Positions 33,954-46,800 are shown, numbered from the stretch's first letter. The stretch is DNA of 64,000 bases from Seiridium cupressi (GCA_036674765.1 JARVKI010000029.1:124001-188000), one strand, 5' to 3'. Program-made: numbers and translations. The notes: generated from the sequence alone by a model not told the origin.

Positions 33954-34802
33954 TCAGTATGGTTCTTTATAACCCCGAGCAGCCCTGCTCGTTCCCTCCA
34001 TCCCTTGATATCGTATGCTCAGCTGCGCGTCATGCATCGCTTGCTGTACCTGTATCTCCTTTATCTGGAGCATCATCCTGATCTGCAGCACCATCTCGCC
34101 GTACACATGCATCCGCAGCCGTGAGAAGGCGATCAGCTCCGTCGGGGACCCCGCGGCGCAGACCTCTCGCCATTTCTGCCGCATGCGCGTCGAGCAGAGG
34201 CTGCACATCAGCGTGGCCTCTGCGTACTCTTCCTTGATCGGCACGCAGAGGTCAGGCTTGATCGAGAGCACGGCCGACGTCAGGCAGAAGGATACCCAGC
34301 GCACAGGGCAGATGAGCAGATCACCGTGGCCGTACCAGCGTCGGTTGGGTACGAGCTCGTCCTTCGGACACGGCTGGATTGACGACCATGTCCGCACACA
34401 GGAGGAGAAATGGGACCACATGCCAACGTCGAGTGCTCTGGCGAATCCCTGGAGGAAAGGGAGGAAGTTGTGGTAGGCAGGATTGAAACCACAGAGACCG
34501 GGCTGGTTTCCTGGGATACCGTAGCCGCGTTCAAAGAAGCGGCCAGGGTTTAGTGGCGCGAAGAGTCCTGCAAAGCATCCGGCGCAGATCGCGAAGTTGG
34601 GACACCCGCCGACGAATGTGTACTTGAGGAGTACGAAGTCTGATAATGATGATGGCGCGCACTGTATGTATGCTCTTGAAGGATGAGACGAACTACCTAT
34701 TCAACAGTCTTGTCACCCCATAGATAGTCATAGTGGCACTAGTGGCGGTGTTCCAACTTGGCTCGGAGGCGGTGGAAAGTATAGTCCTTGATTGTTACTC
34801 AT
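33954..34802 (-). CDS. Cys-rich fungal protein of unknown function
   Basis: Proposed exons 34740-34802 and 33954-34661 give 256 residues in frame. Exon 1 encodes MSNNQGLYFPPPPSQVGTPP, the Pro-rich opening typical of a fungal family whose next block is a Cys-rich core; its donor (GTGCCA) is weak, so this junction is the uncertain part. Exon 2 has CAPSSLSDFVLLKYTFVGG, CPNFAICAGCFAGLF, GLCGFNPAYHNFLPF, CPKDELVPNRRWYGHGD, LICP, CSLCSTRMRQKW and a final helical region. The paired Cys (CPNFAICAGC, CSLC, CP) suggest metal binding. No signal peptide or membrane helix is obvious. I know related fungal hypothetical proteins but no function. Confidence 0.62.
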
Positions 34803-35226
34803 TTCTATAACCGTTTTACAGGACAATCAGATTGATAATCACAGTTGGAAGCAAGCAAGGTATATGGAAGATGAACATAGACGGTGAGGATTGCAGGAAT
34901 TCGTAGGATTAACCTTAGCTGAAAGACTGCCGTGTCAGTTGTCTCAGCCGCATAGCGACAGACATGATTTACGCCATCCAGCAAGGTGAAGTCTCTATAC
35001 CACACAGGCTTTTTACCTGTGCACTAGATGATAACGTGCCAACAAAGCGATACATACGATTGGACAATAATGATTAAAGCCAATACCCTATGGTTTTCCT
35101 TGTTATCAAGCTCCAAATATCCATTCAATGTTCCTAGTCGTTTCCCCTCTATCATGTCCCTCATTTTGTAATGGGCTTCATACGCTATAGCACGCTGGCG
35201 CTAGATTGGCTCTGGATTCGGTCGTA
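34803..35226. other. Intergenic spacer
   Basis: Nothing coding is supported. An open minus-strand stretch around 34900-35005 (WYRDFTLLDGVNHVC) is left unassigned; it could be an upstream exon of the Cys-rich gene but I found no consistent junction. Confidence 0.4.
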
Positions 35227-36141
35227 TTAGTACTCGGGAAAAATTGGATCCATGACGGGTATAACTTCAATATCTGTAGTATGAGTGGCCCCGCGTTCGT
35301 ACAAGATCGACTTCGCTAAACGTACAGCAAACATCCCCGTGTTCCTGACGTCTTTTGCCATTGCCAGATCACAATAGCAGCGAATGAATCCGTCTTTCTC
35401 GCGACCGTCCTTGCGGCTGTCCCGGTGCTTTTCTAAAAACTGAGAAAGCTTAACAAATCCGGCCTTGTTCACATCTTCGCCAGACCATGTAGACACAGGC
35501 GCCAAAGCACAGCCACGTTTCTTTGGCGACCACACGAGATACACCGTCTTCAGATTCTCCATATCTCTCAGGGCTTTTGTGAAAGATTGAGGTTCAGGGT
35601 ATCTCTCGGCGTAGTGGGTACCAAATTTTCTTGGATAGACCGCAACATGCTGGACGCGACTCGCCCACGTTATTGTCTTGTCCACGGTGATGTTTATCCG
35701 ATGATCCGAGACTGACTGAACATCTGAAGGCTGAAAATTCAGCTGGAACGGGTTCTGGAAGATGAAGATGTCTCTCTCGAAGTTGACGTAAGCCGATGAT
35801 GGATAGCTTGCTCTGATCCAATCACTCTGGTCCTCAGGAGGTTGCCACATACTAGATATAGGCTTAGTATGTTTCGTAACGTAGACGGATCCGGCGAACT
35901 CTATTTTCTCGTACACCGATTTGCACACATAGCTAAGGCGTATCTTCTTGGGACCTTTCTCCTCATGGAGGTTTCGGAGGAATGTTCGGTGAACTGGGTC
36001 TACCGCTGTATAGATGAAGTCGGTGCCATTAAGCCTGAAGTAGTGCCGGGTTACGGGTTTTGAAGCCTCGTAAAACACCCAGATCATATCTTGAATCTCT
36101 CGAGGCAGTTGGAGAAACTGGCGAAACTCAGTTGCCGCCAT
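35227..36141 (-). CDS. 2EXR-domain protein
   Basis: Intronless, 304 residues from the ATG at 36141 (MAATEFRQFLQLPREIQDMI). The opening F-x-L-P-x-E-I-x-x-x-I-W pattern is that of the 2EXR family, an F-box-like N-terminal motif found in expanded families of filamentous ascomycetes. Residues 25-130 carry the usual follow-up (RHYFRLNGTDFIYTAVDP, LLxVCKSVYEKIEFAGSVY-like segment, FERDIFIFQNPF). The remaining sequence includes RVQHVAVYPRKFG and MENLKTVYLVW, again standard positions. The family's function is not established. The frame also extends upstream to 36291, but that part has no family similarity, so I chose the internal ATG. Confidence 0.8.
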   Translation of the reverse strand: MAATEFRQFLQLPREIQDMIWVFYEASKPVTRHYFRLNGTDFIYTAVDPVHRTFLRNLHEEKGPKKIRLSYVCKSVYEKIEFAGSVYVTKHTKPISSMWQPPEDQSDWIRASYPSSAYVNFERDIFIFQNPFQLNFQPSDVQSVSDHRINITVDKTITWASRVQHVAVYPRKFGTHYAERYPEPQSFTKALRDMENLKTVYLVWSPKKRGCALAPVSTWSGEDVNKAGFVKLSQFLEKHRDSRKDGREKDGFIRCYCDLAMAKDVRNTGMFAVRLAKSILYERGATHTTDIEVIPVMDPIFPEY

Positions 36142-36897
36142 TATGGTCCAGATGCCTCCTGTGGTGTGGTGGTCTGATGAGGTCTGGGCCAAGGTTTTGG
36201 TCACGGAAAATGATGAATGCAATATCACACACCCTCTTAAAAACAACACTGAAACAAACACCTCAGACAAGCATACTAGGCGCAACACCATACAACCTTT
36301 GTTTAAAACGATATGGAACCAAATACCCTAGTGAGTCATATTAATTCCTCGATCAATAATACAAAATGTGTTTTCGAGGCTTCGTGTTAGAGTACCTCAG
36401 GTATATGGTGAGGAATATACGGAGAACTTGCTGGAAACCCCGATTCATTACTATAATATACAACTCCACGATCATCCTTGTGCCTCAAACTATGCACATA
36501 CTGCTGATGTGTCGGATCCATGACTACGTATACCCGGCCTACAAAATACATAATTAGACGGCATCGTATATCTAGAGCTACCGCCTCATGGAATTCCGAG
36601 ATCCTAAGCTTGGGTTCTCTACAGGGGTAGGGCTAATAGTAAATTGCCGTCAACAATGTCTTTCTTGATAATGCCGGTGGTTAGCAGGAGTTGAGGCATT
36701 GGATAGCTTTATCCCGAGGCCAACAGACAGGCATAATCACCTGGTCCTTGATGGCTCGCCAAATAAGACATCATACATCGCTTAGAAATCGAAATAGTAA
36801 ATTCGTGTAATAAGGTATCTATACACATAAAGACAACAATAGATCATTCCATCGTACCATCATCGCCGTGTACTCGGCCGTTTTTATACACACATTA
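36142..36897. other. Intergenic, nothing recognised
   Basis: AT-rich spacer containing the 2EXR gene promoter and the 3' flank of the Kelch gene. Confidence 0.5.
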
Positions 36898-39565
36898 CTA
36901 TTCCCTCGTGTTAACAACCCTTAAAGCCCTTCTTGGTCCCATGACGACACTGAAAAAGTTGGGCTCCCTTCCATCTAACAAGCCTTCAGTTGACCCTCCG
37001 CTAGCCGTGCTTCTGGTGGCACTGCTCTTCATCCTGTTAACTCCAGCACCAGACACGGAGCCCTCGTGCCAGCCCCATGGATTGCGGTCCTCACTCGGCC
37101 TCGGCCTACCCGAGGAACTGCCACCGGTGCCTGAGCCTGGTGAGGGTTCATCACTGGTTGAGGCCCATCTCGGCGCATTGCCTACCCAGCCAAACTGCTC
37201 GGCAGCATCGTCACTGGAACTGCCAGCCCGGTGCTTGCGAAGCTTCTCGCGCACGCCCCCGCCAGCACCGAAATCGAGATCATCAGCCCCGCTGTAGCGA
37301 TTGGCGACGAGCATATGCTTCTTGTATGCAGCAACCTGGCGTCTATACAGCCATGCACAGAACCCGAGGTACAGCGCCAGTAGTCCTAATAGGCCCGCAA
37401 TCACACCGGCTGCAATGAGACCTCCATTGGGTCCAGAGGATGCGGCACCTGCACCTGCGATTTGCGTAGGCGACGAATTGGTAACTGTTGCTGCGCTTCC
37501 AGACGCCGTGACAGTGAATACTGGCGGCTTTCCGGTCAAGAATGGTCCTCCAGTAGCGGCACCCACAGCAGGGGTCGTAGCTGTAGCGCCACCGTCTGAA
37601 CTGCCACCAATGACGGATTGCACAACACCAGGAACCTGGTAGCCGTAACTACCGGCAAGGACACTGTTGTCTGAATTTAAGTCGGCAGCATGATCGCCTG
37701 CAGTAAACGAATCTTTCCACTGCAGAGCTGAGGCGTCAAAATTATGGATGCCGGGTGTGTCGCAGTCATCGTTCTGGCCAATGTAGCCACCGACGATGAC
37801 CATCTGACCATCTCGTGGGTGGCATGTGTGGCCGGCTCGAGCGACTGGCTCATTGGTTGAATCTATATCAACCTTGATCCAGGTGAATGATGGCACAGTG
37901 AGGATGTACATGTCGGCATATTGTGTCTGTCCTGCCACTGGCAGCAAGTTTTGGCCGCCGTACATGTATATGTTGAATGAACTAGCATCTGGAGCTGAGA
38001 AGATGACGGCGCATGGGTTGACACGGACGAGAGGCGTATCGCCCGAGGTTTGCTGATGGTACCATTCGCTGGTCTCGATGTCGTACACGTCGATTGTCGA
38101 CATGCTAGAGAACTCGTCATTCGTATCGTTGTTCTCAGTGCTTCCGCCACCGAGACCAAGCAGTATGCCGCTCGGTCCCCAGCCAGGGACAAAGACGAGA
38201 ACACCATCTGCCCGTTCCGAAAAACCAGATTGTTGTTGAATGCCACCCTCGGTGATGTTGCGGTACACGCCGCCATCACCCGCCCCTGCAGCATGCAAGG
38301 AATCGACACCAGCATTCGCGTATCCCGGATGCGTAAACTCCAGCAAACTCTTGAGGTAAAGTCGAGCAACCTGGTCAGACCAGCCAGAAGTCGTCGACAC
38401 ATCCAGATGACCGCCAAAGTACCAACTTCTCCCCAGTTCCGGTACCGAGACTCCAGCGCCTTCGGCAGCACGTTGAACAGCAATACCAGAGGCAGCAGAG
38501 TAATTGCCCGCCGAGGTCTGGGGGTCCTGGTGCTCTGTCCACGAGGACGATGAAATTGAGTATTGCCAGGTGGAGACTGAAGAAGGAGAGACGCGGGGGT
38601 TATCTGCAAATTCTCCGCCGTAAATATACAGATTATTGTAATCATTCCATAGGTAGCCCATGGCAACAGCGGGAGGTCCAGTTGGTTGCGGCAGTCCGGT
38701 CAGCGAGGGCGAGCTGGTTGACCATGACTTTGTCAAGTCCAGGGTCAAGAGATTGTTATCTGCGGAATGGTCAGCTGTGACATTACCATATTGTAACATG
38801 GCACCTACTCCATGTATCCGTGTCCTGCGAGCCAGTGGACTTTGCCTCGCCGCCGTAGATGTAAAGTGTGCCATTGAGCATCGCAGCTTCGAGGAGTCAG
38901 CAACAACGTTAGTGGAGAAGCAGCATTGTAAACCTACATTGCTGCGCCCATCGGAGACAAACATCGGTGGGACTATCTGCCCTGTCTTCAAGTATGACCT
39001 CAGGGGCTCTTCTAATGACGCCAGCGTCTGCGCCGCTGATGTCCACCTTCTTCCGCCCATTGTTATAGCTGATGGCCGGAAGAACGATTGCGATGAGTAG
39101 AGCGATCATCGTCAGCCGGTGAAGGCTCGAGGTCGTCGGGGGAGGTGCACTGGCAGCTGCTTTAATCCTTGGACGTTTTACCTGGGTCAATATGGATAAC
39201 CACCTTGCTTTGCTTTTTGAATCATATGAATCGCCGCGTGTCTCTCTGTGTGTGCCAGCAGGTGACGTGGGCTCTTCGAACTCGAGACCGGTAACTTCGC
39301 CAAAATACTTGTCGTCCAAGTCGTTCTCGTCCAGACCGTCGGCAGACCTCTGATGGTCCTGACTTCGGTCGTCCATCAGGCCAACCTCCCTGAATATCGA
39401 TTTCCGTCCTTTTCTAATACTGCTCCCCATTGGAGAAGAGGGCAGGACAACTGAGCTTTCCCGTAATCGATGGGAAGTAATTTTGGAGTCGAATCTGGGC
39501 CGTTGTGGTCTGGCCTCTGAGCCGGCAGCCTCTGAATTATTGCGAGACATCGAACTGGAGGTCAT
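36898..39565 (-). CDS. Kelch-repeat transmembrane protein
   Basis: Three exons, 38938-39565, 38809-38886 and 36898-38759, join in frame to 855 residues. The N-terminal 150 residues are charged and cytosolic; a first hydrophobic segment (LTMIALLIAIVLPAISY, about 150-166) may be a signal anchor. Kelch blades follow: LNGTLYIYGGEA, YNNLYIYGGEF, RSWYFGGHL, GILLGLGG, FNIYMYGG and GQMVIVGGYIG, each with the G-G pair, suggesting a six-bladed beta-propeller. A Ser/Thr/Gly linker (about 590-660) leads to a strong membrane helix (LIAAGVIAGLLGLLALYLGF) and a basic, Ser-rich C-terminal tail. This layout matches a fungal family of Kelch proteins with a single C-terminal TM; the propeller would be extracellular or luminal. 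Partners and function are unknown. Confidence 0.85.
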
Positions 39566-40912
39566 CTTCGGCGAATAGGTGGATATTTAGTCATACTGGA
39601 GCCGCACAATGCATCAGAGTCAATACGAGTGTGGCACACCCGAGGAGCAGAAAGTGGAGAGGACATCTCCTTGAGCCTTCGCGCTGGATGAGGTCACCGG
39701 GCAGCATTTAAAGATTCCTGGGACGAACCAAACACATGGGAACCTGGAGGCAAATACAGGTGCCGGGTTGCATTCACGTAACGTGGGGAGAAGACGGCTC
39801 ACTCTCCCCCGGGCGCTTGGTTCGATCTCGCGCCCAGTCTAGCCAACACATGTAAGTGCCAAGACGGTAGCAGGACGGGGTCCCTGGCCCACTACATCAT
39901 GGCGACCGATATTGGATGCCATAATGCATCAAAGGGTTGCCCCAGGGCTAGGGAGGACCAAACAGAGAAAGGTCCGAAAACCTGAATTGTAGTCCGGCTG
40001 AAACCGTTGCTGCTCACTTCCCGCCTAAGGTGCCAGCCGAGAGCTAGGTGGTGTTGATTGGCTTAGCTCCGACCAGGGTCAGTTTAAAATGACGACATTC
40101 GAAAATCAGGTCCCCAGTCGGGAGTAATGCACCGTAATGATTGTCTTCAGCCACATCTGGCTTAGCGTGTAGTGCCGCCTTTACTCAAGCTCGGCTTAGT
40201 CAATTATCAGCCACGTGCCCTGAGCAGCTGGAGTCATAAGAAATTATACGTAAATATTTATGCAGAGAGAACGTACATTAGCAGAAACGAGCTCTAAGAT
40301 TGATGGTTTCATATACGTGCTACAACACAAAAGAAGGACGGATCTGAACAAAGCCAAAAGCTGCCTTGCGTAATCATGTCTATCAAACAATCCATAATAA
40401 TATGGGCTGATTTTTACGGTTAAAGTATCATTGAGGCAAAATAGCATCTTAAGAAAGTATCGTTATATACATGTATGGTTGGGGATTTATTTTTCTCGGT
40501 TCCACTGCTTGCGATGGCTTATTCGCGGGTTGCACTGGTGAGGCGTCTCGACTTGAACGGTACGATGGTCAGAGAAGTGGGGCTTATTCGTGGCAGTGTA
40601 ACGGATAGACATACCAGGAATACCAATGCCGCAAAACCTGAGGCTTTGTCTATTATGGATTCTAAGCGTAGATTTGTATGCCATTATCGGCCCATAACTC
40701 CAATCGTCTAATAAGAGTGATGGCCCGATACATATGCACATTACAAGGGTAATCTTCAGCTTCACAAAAAGTGAACAACTCGGTCAGAGGGTTAATAATA
40801 ATAAACCATAATTCTTTTTAAAGAAATTTCTGCAGGTATACGTTTGGACTAGGTGGACTTTATTAACAGTTATAGCAGACCTAGACATGGCTTTATACAT
40901 CATTGGCAATTG
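39566..40912. other. Intergenic, 1.3 kb
   Basis: Holds the Kelch gene promoter and the 3' flank of the APH-fold gene. Short frames only; the AT-rich part at 40.2-40.9 kb shows no repeat structure I can identify. Confidence 0.45.
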
Positions 40913-42318
40913 CTAATATTTATTCCTAGACGACTCTTCCACAAGAGCTTTTAGGCGTTCGTCGTTCTCGTACCACTTCAGTGCTACTTCTTTCCATTCA
41001 TCCCAGACATGTTCAACCCCAAAGACCTGGAGGATGGCGTTTGCCAATGGCAACGCGTAGGCCCACTGCGGCTCGAGTCCCAAACCCCAGAAGAATCTTC
41101 TCACCTTCTCATCTCTCATATGGTCTGCCAGCCCCGGCCCCTTCTCACGCAAGGCGTTGCTCAATGCAACGTCCTTTTCACTAAGCGACACATTCCCGTC
41201 GCAAAGAGCTCTCATGTCAGCTGATACGAGAGACGGGGCAAACGCCTCTCGTCGCGGAACGATTCGCGCCATCTGCCAGTCGATGATGCCGGTAATATTT
41301 AGGTCTTCATCTACCATCAGGTGATCGCCCTTATCGTCGACATGTTTCAGAAAGAACCTATCCTCCGGATCGGACAACTGGGTCACATTGTCTAGGAGAA
41401 AGCGATATACCAAATAGGCCTCGACAGGAAATTGGGGATAGAGCTGACCATCTGCAATCAATGCCAGGTACTGCTCGGCCCAGGCCGTATAGTATGCATC
41501 CGAAGTCTCGAATGGCCCGTACGGGTCAAGACAGACAAATCTATCGCTGGCCGTAGCAGAGACAGATGGTAGGTCGTTAGGAGACTCGACATATAGAGAC
41601 CCCGCTTTGGTAAACGAATGCTTCTCTAACTCCGCAAAGACGTCGGCGAGACCGTTCCAAACCTTGTCAGTGTCTCCTTGACCATTCCACGGCCTACCTG
41701 ACAACTCCTCCATGAAAAGAAAACAGACCCCGATACCATGGTCGGTGCCTTGAGACGGGATGCCGAATGAGAAGGCCCGCGGTGCCGGTACTGCGGTAGT
41801 TTCCAGGAACTTCAGGGTTGCATACTCACTACGAATCAGGTATTCTGCAAGAGACACCGGGAACCCGACGGCAAAGCCAGAAACCCGCGGTACTCGCATG
41901 AGCCATGACGGTGATCCATTACTGAAACAGATACGGGCGTGGTAGTTGGCGCACCCTGTAAGGGCGCCTAACCCAACAACCTCCGAAGGGTATTCGATGT
42001 TGCAAGGTATGCCATCGTTCAGGCTGGAAGCGAGTTCGCAGACTGCCTTCTCGTTGATCTGAGCACGAAGGCGGCCTATTTCAGCGGCAATGAGCGCGTT
42101 GTAGGCTGCATCATCCAGGTCCTCGATACGGTTAGCAAACATTGCATAGCAGTGGTATACGTCTGGGTGACCCTTACCCCGGTGCTGCACTTGTGGAAAT
42201 CTTGAGACATGTGAACTCCACAGAAGTAGCTGCTGCACATGTCGCACCCAGCTCCCACAGCGCGCGCACTCGGCCTTCCGCACTCAAACACTGAGCAGTC
42301 AAAAAATCTCCGCGTCAT
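40913..42318 (-). CDS. AN1-like zinc finger plus aminoglycoside-phosphotransferase-fold protein
   Basis: Exons 42178-42318 and 40913-42121 (56-nt intron) give 449 residues. Residues 1-46 carry CSVFECGRPS, CDMCSSYFCGVHMSQDFHKC: paired Cys and His in an AN1-like pattern. From about residue 90 the APH/choline-kinase-like fold begins: GCANYHARICFSNGSPSWLM, EYATLKFLETTAVPAPRAF (the VPxP hinge), GIGVCFLFMEELSG and finally DEDLNITGIIDWQMARIVP, where IDW supplies the second metal-binding Asp. In the catalytic loop HVDDKGDHLM, the usual HGDxxxxN is altered: Asp is retained but the Asn position reads His, as I recall for this fungal subgroup. It may phosphorylate a small molecule or be a pseudokinase; the substrate is unknown. 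Start at 42318 because the finger begins immediately after it. Confidence 0.82.
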
Positions 42319-43716
42319 GGTGTGATTTTGTGATGAGAAACGATGTTCGATGTTTAACATGAAATATGTTGAGAAGGAGTACGGTGCGGAATAAGAGCAT
42401 AGTACAGAGCAAGCGGTAACGTATGGTTACTTAACCGCAATCCGTGGGACAGAGCGGTCCACTCTTCAAGAGGACGGGATACTCGTACCACACTACACCG
42501 TTTTTCGGATTCTGTTGAAGGCTGCGAAGCTCCTAGCATGTAGATCGCTGGCGGCCAGCTGGTGGCCGCCTCACACCCAGAAGAATCTTACCAACAGGGA
42601 ACCAAGGCAGAACAAGCAGGTTGACACAAGCTACAACCAATCAACATGTTACTATATTACCTGCCAATGCCCTGCTGCCTGACTGTTCGACACAACCTGC
42701 ATCTGGGTGCCCCGCGTTGGCACGTGCACTCTCCACTCACGTTCCATCCGTGACACTTAATTCATAATCTATAAAAACCTTCCAGTGTAAAATTGTAACT
42801 AGCAGCTGGCAATAAGCGGCCCATATGCTAAGAGCTTAGCAGCCTTCAACAGATTAGGTTTACGAGGATGCAATTCCCAACAGACCATCTGCATTGGTTA
42901 TCACGACACATTGCTGGTTTTTATCGGCTGCTTTATCCTTGCCGTGCTACGAATTGCAATATTTTGCGGAAAATATAACCTCTTGACACGGCAGACGGTT
43001 TAGGGCCCTATGAGCCTAGCGAGACAATTGGGACTCTCTTACAGTACCATCATAATACCAAAATTATAATATCGGCTACGCGTAAACTCTCTGGCATTTA
43101 TAAAATCAGCTCTATAACTGTGACATCCAATTTTATACTCATAGTTGACTGCAGGCAATCCGATCGCTTGTGCCACTTTCAAATATGGGGCAGCCTCAGG
43201 GAGCTACATTCACTGCACCTTAAGAACCAAGAAGCAATACAGAGAAAATAATTATTGGCAAAAGTCCAAGGCTTCCATGGCATTTGAAGAGGTAAGGGCT
43301 TTTTTGGCCATGGGTTGCAGGGAATTGTGGGTTCCGGTGTGAAAGCCTTCAATTCGGGCACACTTTATCTTGGCACCCAGCTCTTTTCCAATTCCTTGAA
43401 TGGATTTGAGGCTCCGATATCTAAATTCTCGCGGGTCGGGTGGGTTGACCGATTCGCTATACCCTGTCTCAACTGTCCGGAATCGAGTGACACGCCCAAA
43501 GGTGAGCGGCTGATTGAGAATCTACCCTTGGCGTTGAGACTTGTAGTCCATAGCCGCAAAACACAAATAGAAATCTTTATATAATATCTCCCTTTCCCAC
43601 ACTCCCAAGCCCCATTTCTCTATCTTCTCACTTGCTAAATCTCTGAACCACTCATCAAACACCTCCCATCCGCTTTTGAACCATTATATTAGCTATCCAC
43701 CCTCTACGATACCATC
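42319..43716. other. Intergenic, mostly AT-rich
   Basis: Promoter region of the APH-fold gene at the left; the remainder is AT-rich with no supported gene. A TATA-like element near 43578 belongs to the next small ORF. Confidence 0.45.
43578..43584 (+). promoter_or_regulatory. TATATAA box upstream of a small ORF
   Basis: TATATAA followed by a C/T-rich tract of about 100 nt and then the ATG at 43717, a layout typical of expressed fungal genes. Confidence 0.4.
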
Positions 43717-43890
43717 ATGCCCCAAACATCAAAATGTCGCCTCTCAACCGTCAACAACGGTCCTGTTAACGCTAACACCACCACTGGAGCTCAACCTCTT
43801 GTTGACCAAGTTGCGGGAAGCACACGATGTGCTAAGAGCGGTTGTAACAACTGGGCCGAGGCAAACTCCCGCTTTTGCACCTCTCGTTAG
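43717..43890 (+). CDS. Small Cys-containing protein, hypothetical
   Basis: A 57-residue frame, MPQTSKCRLSTVNNGPVNAN to the final CAKSGCNNWAEANSRFCTSR. The last 20 residues contain Cys-x4-Cys-x10-Cys and resemble the CxxxGCxN...NSRFC ends of small fungal proteins that coordinate zinc. Support is a TATA-like box 130 nt upstream, a C/T-rich leader, an A/C context before ATG, and the regular Cys spacing. The function is unknown. It is too short for statistics and could be spurious. Confidence 0.4.
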   Translation: MPQTSKCRLSTVNNGPVNANTTTGAQPLVDQVAGSTRCAKSGCNNWAEANSRFCTSR

Positions 43891-46800
43891 TTTAAACTAT
43901 TACTGGAAGTGATGCTGTTTCCGACACATGCTAATTTACTTGAGACAGACCAGGGTTAATGTTCCACTTCCGCCATCGACATATTATATGGGTGCTCAGG
44001 TTTTTGCGTCGTTGTTTAGGCTTGATTTGAAATTTCGAGGCACTTTTCTGGAAGTCTGCCTGAGACAAAGAAGTTGGAGAGATGGGCAGGAGGAGAGTAC
44101 CTGAAACCAAGTGAAAATGGAAGCACGATTGTGACATCTTGAAGTCCAGTTCCTCTTTCCTGGGTTTCACTGTATTTGTGCCAAACGGCATTCGATACCT
44201 AGGAAACCTAAGTAGCTGAATTTCAAACCACATTACTTCCAAGTCTTTATGGTTAATCCATGTATTTCGATTGCGCAAGGTTGATTTTCATGCCGCTAGG
44301 TCCAAAACCATCTAGCCAGGCAAATGTTTATAGCTACTTGTGATAGGAACGAACGCTTTTAGACGGCCAGCCTGACCCCCTAATGTGAAATCCTATCCTC
44401 CTCCGCATGGGCGACAGAAGGAGTAAATCTCAAGTTTGCCGATCTCGCCCAAGATGTGTTCGTGAAGTCGGTTGCCTGCGCACGGAACATAGCGAAGGTG
44501 AAGATCTGAAGCCGCGTCTGGAAAGTCGAAACGACGACTAGTTATCAATAATTCCTGGAACAAGAAACAACTTAAAGACGGATAATGGAATTCTCAGCCT
44601 TCGTGTTGTTGCGTCGTCAAATAAATGAATTACACAATATCGAATGCCTGGTATAAGCGCTACAAAGTATATCAGATCACACACGAGGTTTGGACGGTTT
44701 CTCAGGGTAGCTATGCAGCAAGTCCATCAAGTTTGAAGATGGAGTCCAACACTCAGAACGACATGGTCAGCTTGAAAGAGCAGGGGAAAATACTCGAATG
44801 GAGCAAAGAGTTCCCAATCGACCTCACGCGTTAGCTGCAATGGGAAACGATTTCCAAAGGCTTCAACACGCATGTTATTTGCACTTCGGCGAGAATGCTC
44901 TTTCTGTAGATAATACTAACGCCGCCGCTTGCCTGTCGCTTTACACAACCAGCGTGCCTAGGATGAACGGAAATTGACGTGCTTGCAATCTTCAGAACCT
45001 CCATCCATACTATAACGTGAAGAGAGTGTCCTCGGTGTCTATTGTTCAATGTGTTTCATAAAATTCCAACCTGTAGGATGCTAATAATAGTTCTTTGGGG
45101 GCTTTCTGCGCTTTCGTAACACATCTTTGTATGCCCTTGCTGTTAGCGTATGTACATATTCCGGTAAATCCGCATATCAGACCTTCTCAAGCATTCAACT
45201 GCAGGTGTTTCGGGCTGGATTGGAGGCGATTTAGAAGCTGCAGAGCTGTTGGGATTTTTCCGCTAGTGCTGCTTGCGAGCTGAGAACCTAGTCAGATCAT
45301 CGCCATCGGCAACTGGAACTGATACGATGACCTTGTATGCTTTGAGTCTGGAAGAACGATCAGAAGTAATCTTGCCTCTCTGAGGTCTAATCAATGGATG
45401 CCTTAACACTGTTAAGCCAGCCATTAGCCTTCTTGACATACGACGCCTGTCCAGCAACTGATCTGCTTCGGTATTCGCAAAGCTTATACTCTCCTTCTAG
45501 AGAGCTATGTAGATCGACTTGGCAGAAATTTTACCTTCGCTCTAATTAGCTAGTTGATTGGGTCTTTAAGCGTAAATTATATCAAGCCACGAAGCGTCAA
45601 CAGAGCCTGACCATTTATTTCATTTCGGACTTTTATGCACAGCCGGTCGGTTACGTTCAATTTATTGTGCATAATTTCTTGATGCACGCCTCTGACTTGC
45701 ATTTGGGGAGGGATGGTGGTGGGGGCAGCTGAACCCAGCCAAACTCGGGCTTAAAGCAGCATGGCTCAGGCTCGAACCCAGCACCTAGCGAGCATCGACC
45801 CTTCTGCTGCGTCCTGGCTGTACGGTGTTAGCATGTGTTACTAGGTACATAGTAGACCGGCCAGTAGCCAACAATCACAGCGTCGGATCGAATCAACTGC
45901 GCCGAGTACGAACACGAAAACCTCGAGTATGACAACCGGTTACTATCCACAAGAATCGGGGAAACAACTCGGTTATTATTATCCCCGAACTGAGTTCCGT
46001 GCTGAATGAGGAAGTGTTCTGCAACTCGACAGTTGAAGCGCGTCGCGTGTTGTATTGTGTGGCGCCGATGCGCACTGCCACATGCGCCAAGACGGATATG
46101 GCTAAGCCGAATGAGGCTCGATTCACGAGCTGCAAAGGGGCGAGTGAGTGAAGCTATTCCAGATGTCACCATGGGGAACGTTCGCTTAGGCAAGGCTGAC
46201 CCGACATTTCTGGACATGACGAATATTCAGCAGTCTGAAGTGATCGGGCCTGTGGCTTAGATTTCAAACGTCGAATTAGTGTACTATTGCTCTTAAATTA
46301 CGGCCGCTTTTCTAATCTCCAGATGACGTCCCGCGCGACCCAGACCCACTCTCTAGTTAGCTAACAATCACCAAGCTTATGGAGACGAGGCGGCTATCCT
46401 GGCTGCCTGGCTGTAAAACCTTACTCCCAATGGTTTGAAGATGTGATGCGCGTTTCACAAAAGTCGTTGATAACCTGTGCTGAACGGTACAAATCGTGAA
46501 GCTGCCTTTGCGTATGATAGCTTTCTTGTCAACTCAACGAGCCCTAAGAATTCATAATATTTAATCACATCTACCTAGGAAGTATAAATACGGCGGAAGC
46601 CTGCCGTGTCAGAATTATTTTACAATTTATTTCCGGAGCTGCTTCTAACGCCGTTGATGCTATTGGCGCATTGATCTTCAAATTTGCCCTTACAGTTGGG
46701 ACTATTCCTATTTTAATGGTAAGCTACGGACCCCAGAGTGCAGTATACTCTGCATCTACTGCATTCACTTCTTCATCCTAGGCGGTACTAAATTAGTGGC

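Noticed and set aside
45740..45800. tRNA-like B box on the minus strand (GGGTTCGAGCC)
   Set aside because: The T stem does not pair and no acceptor or anticodon stem can be drawn.
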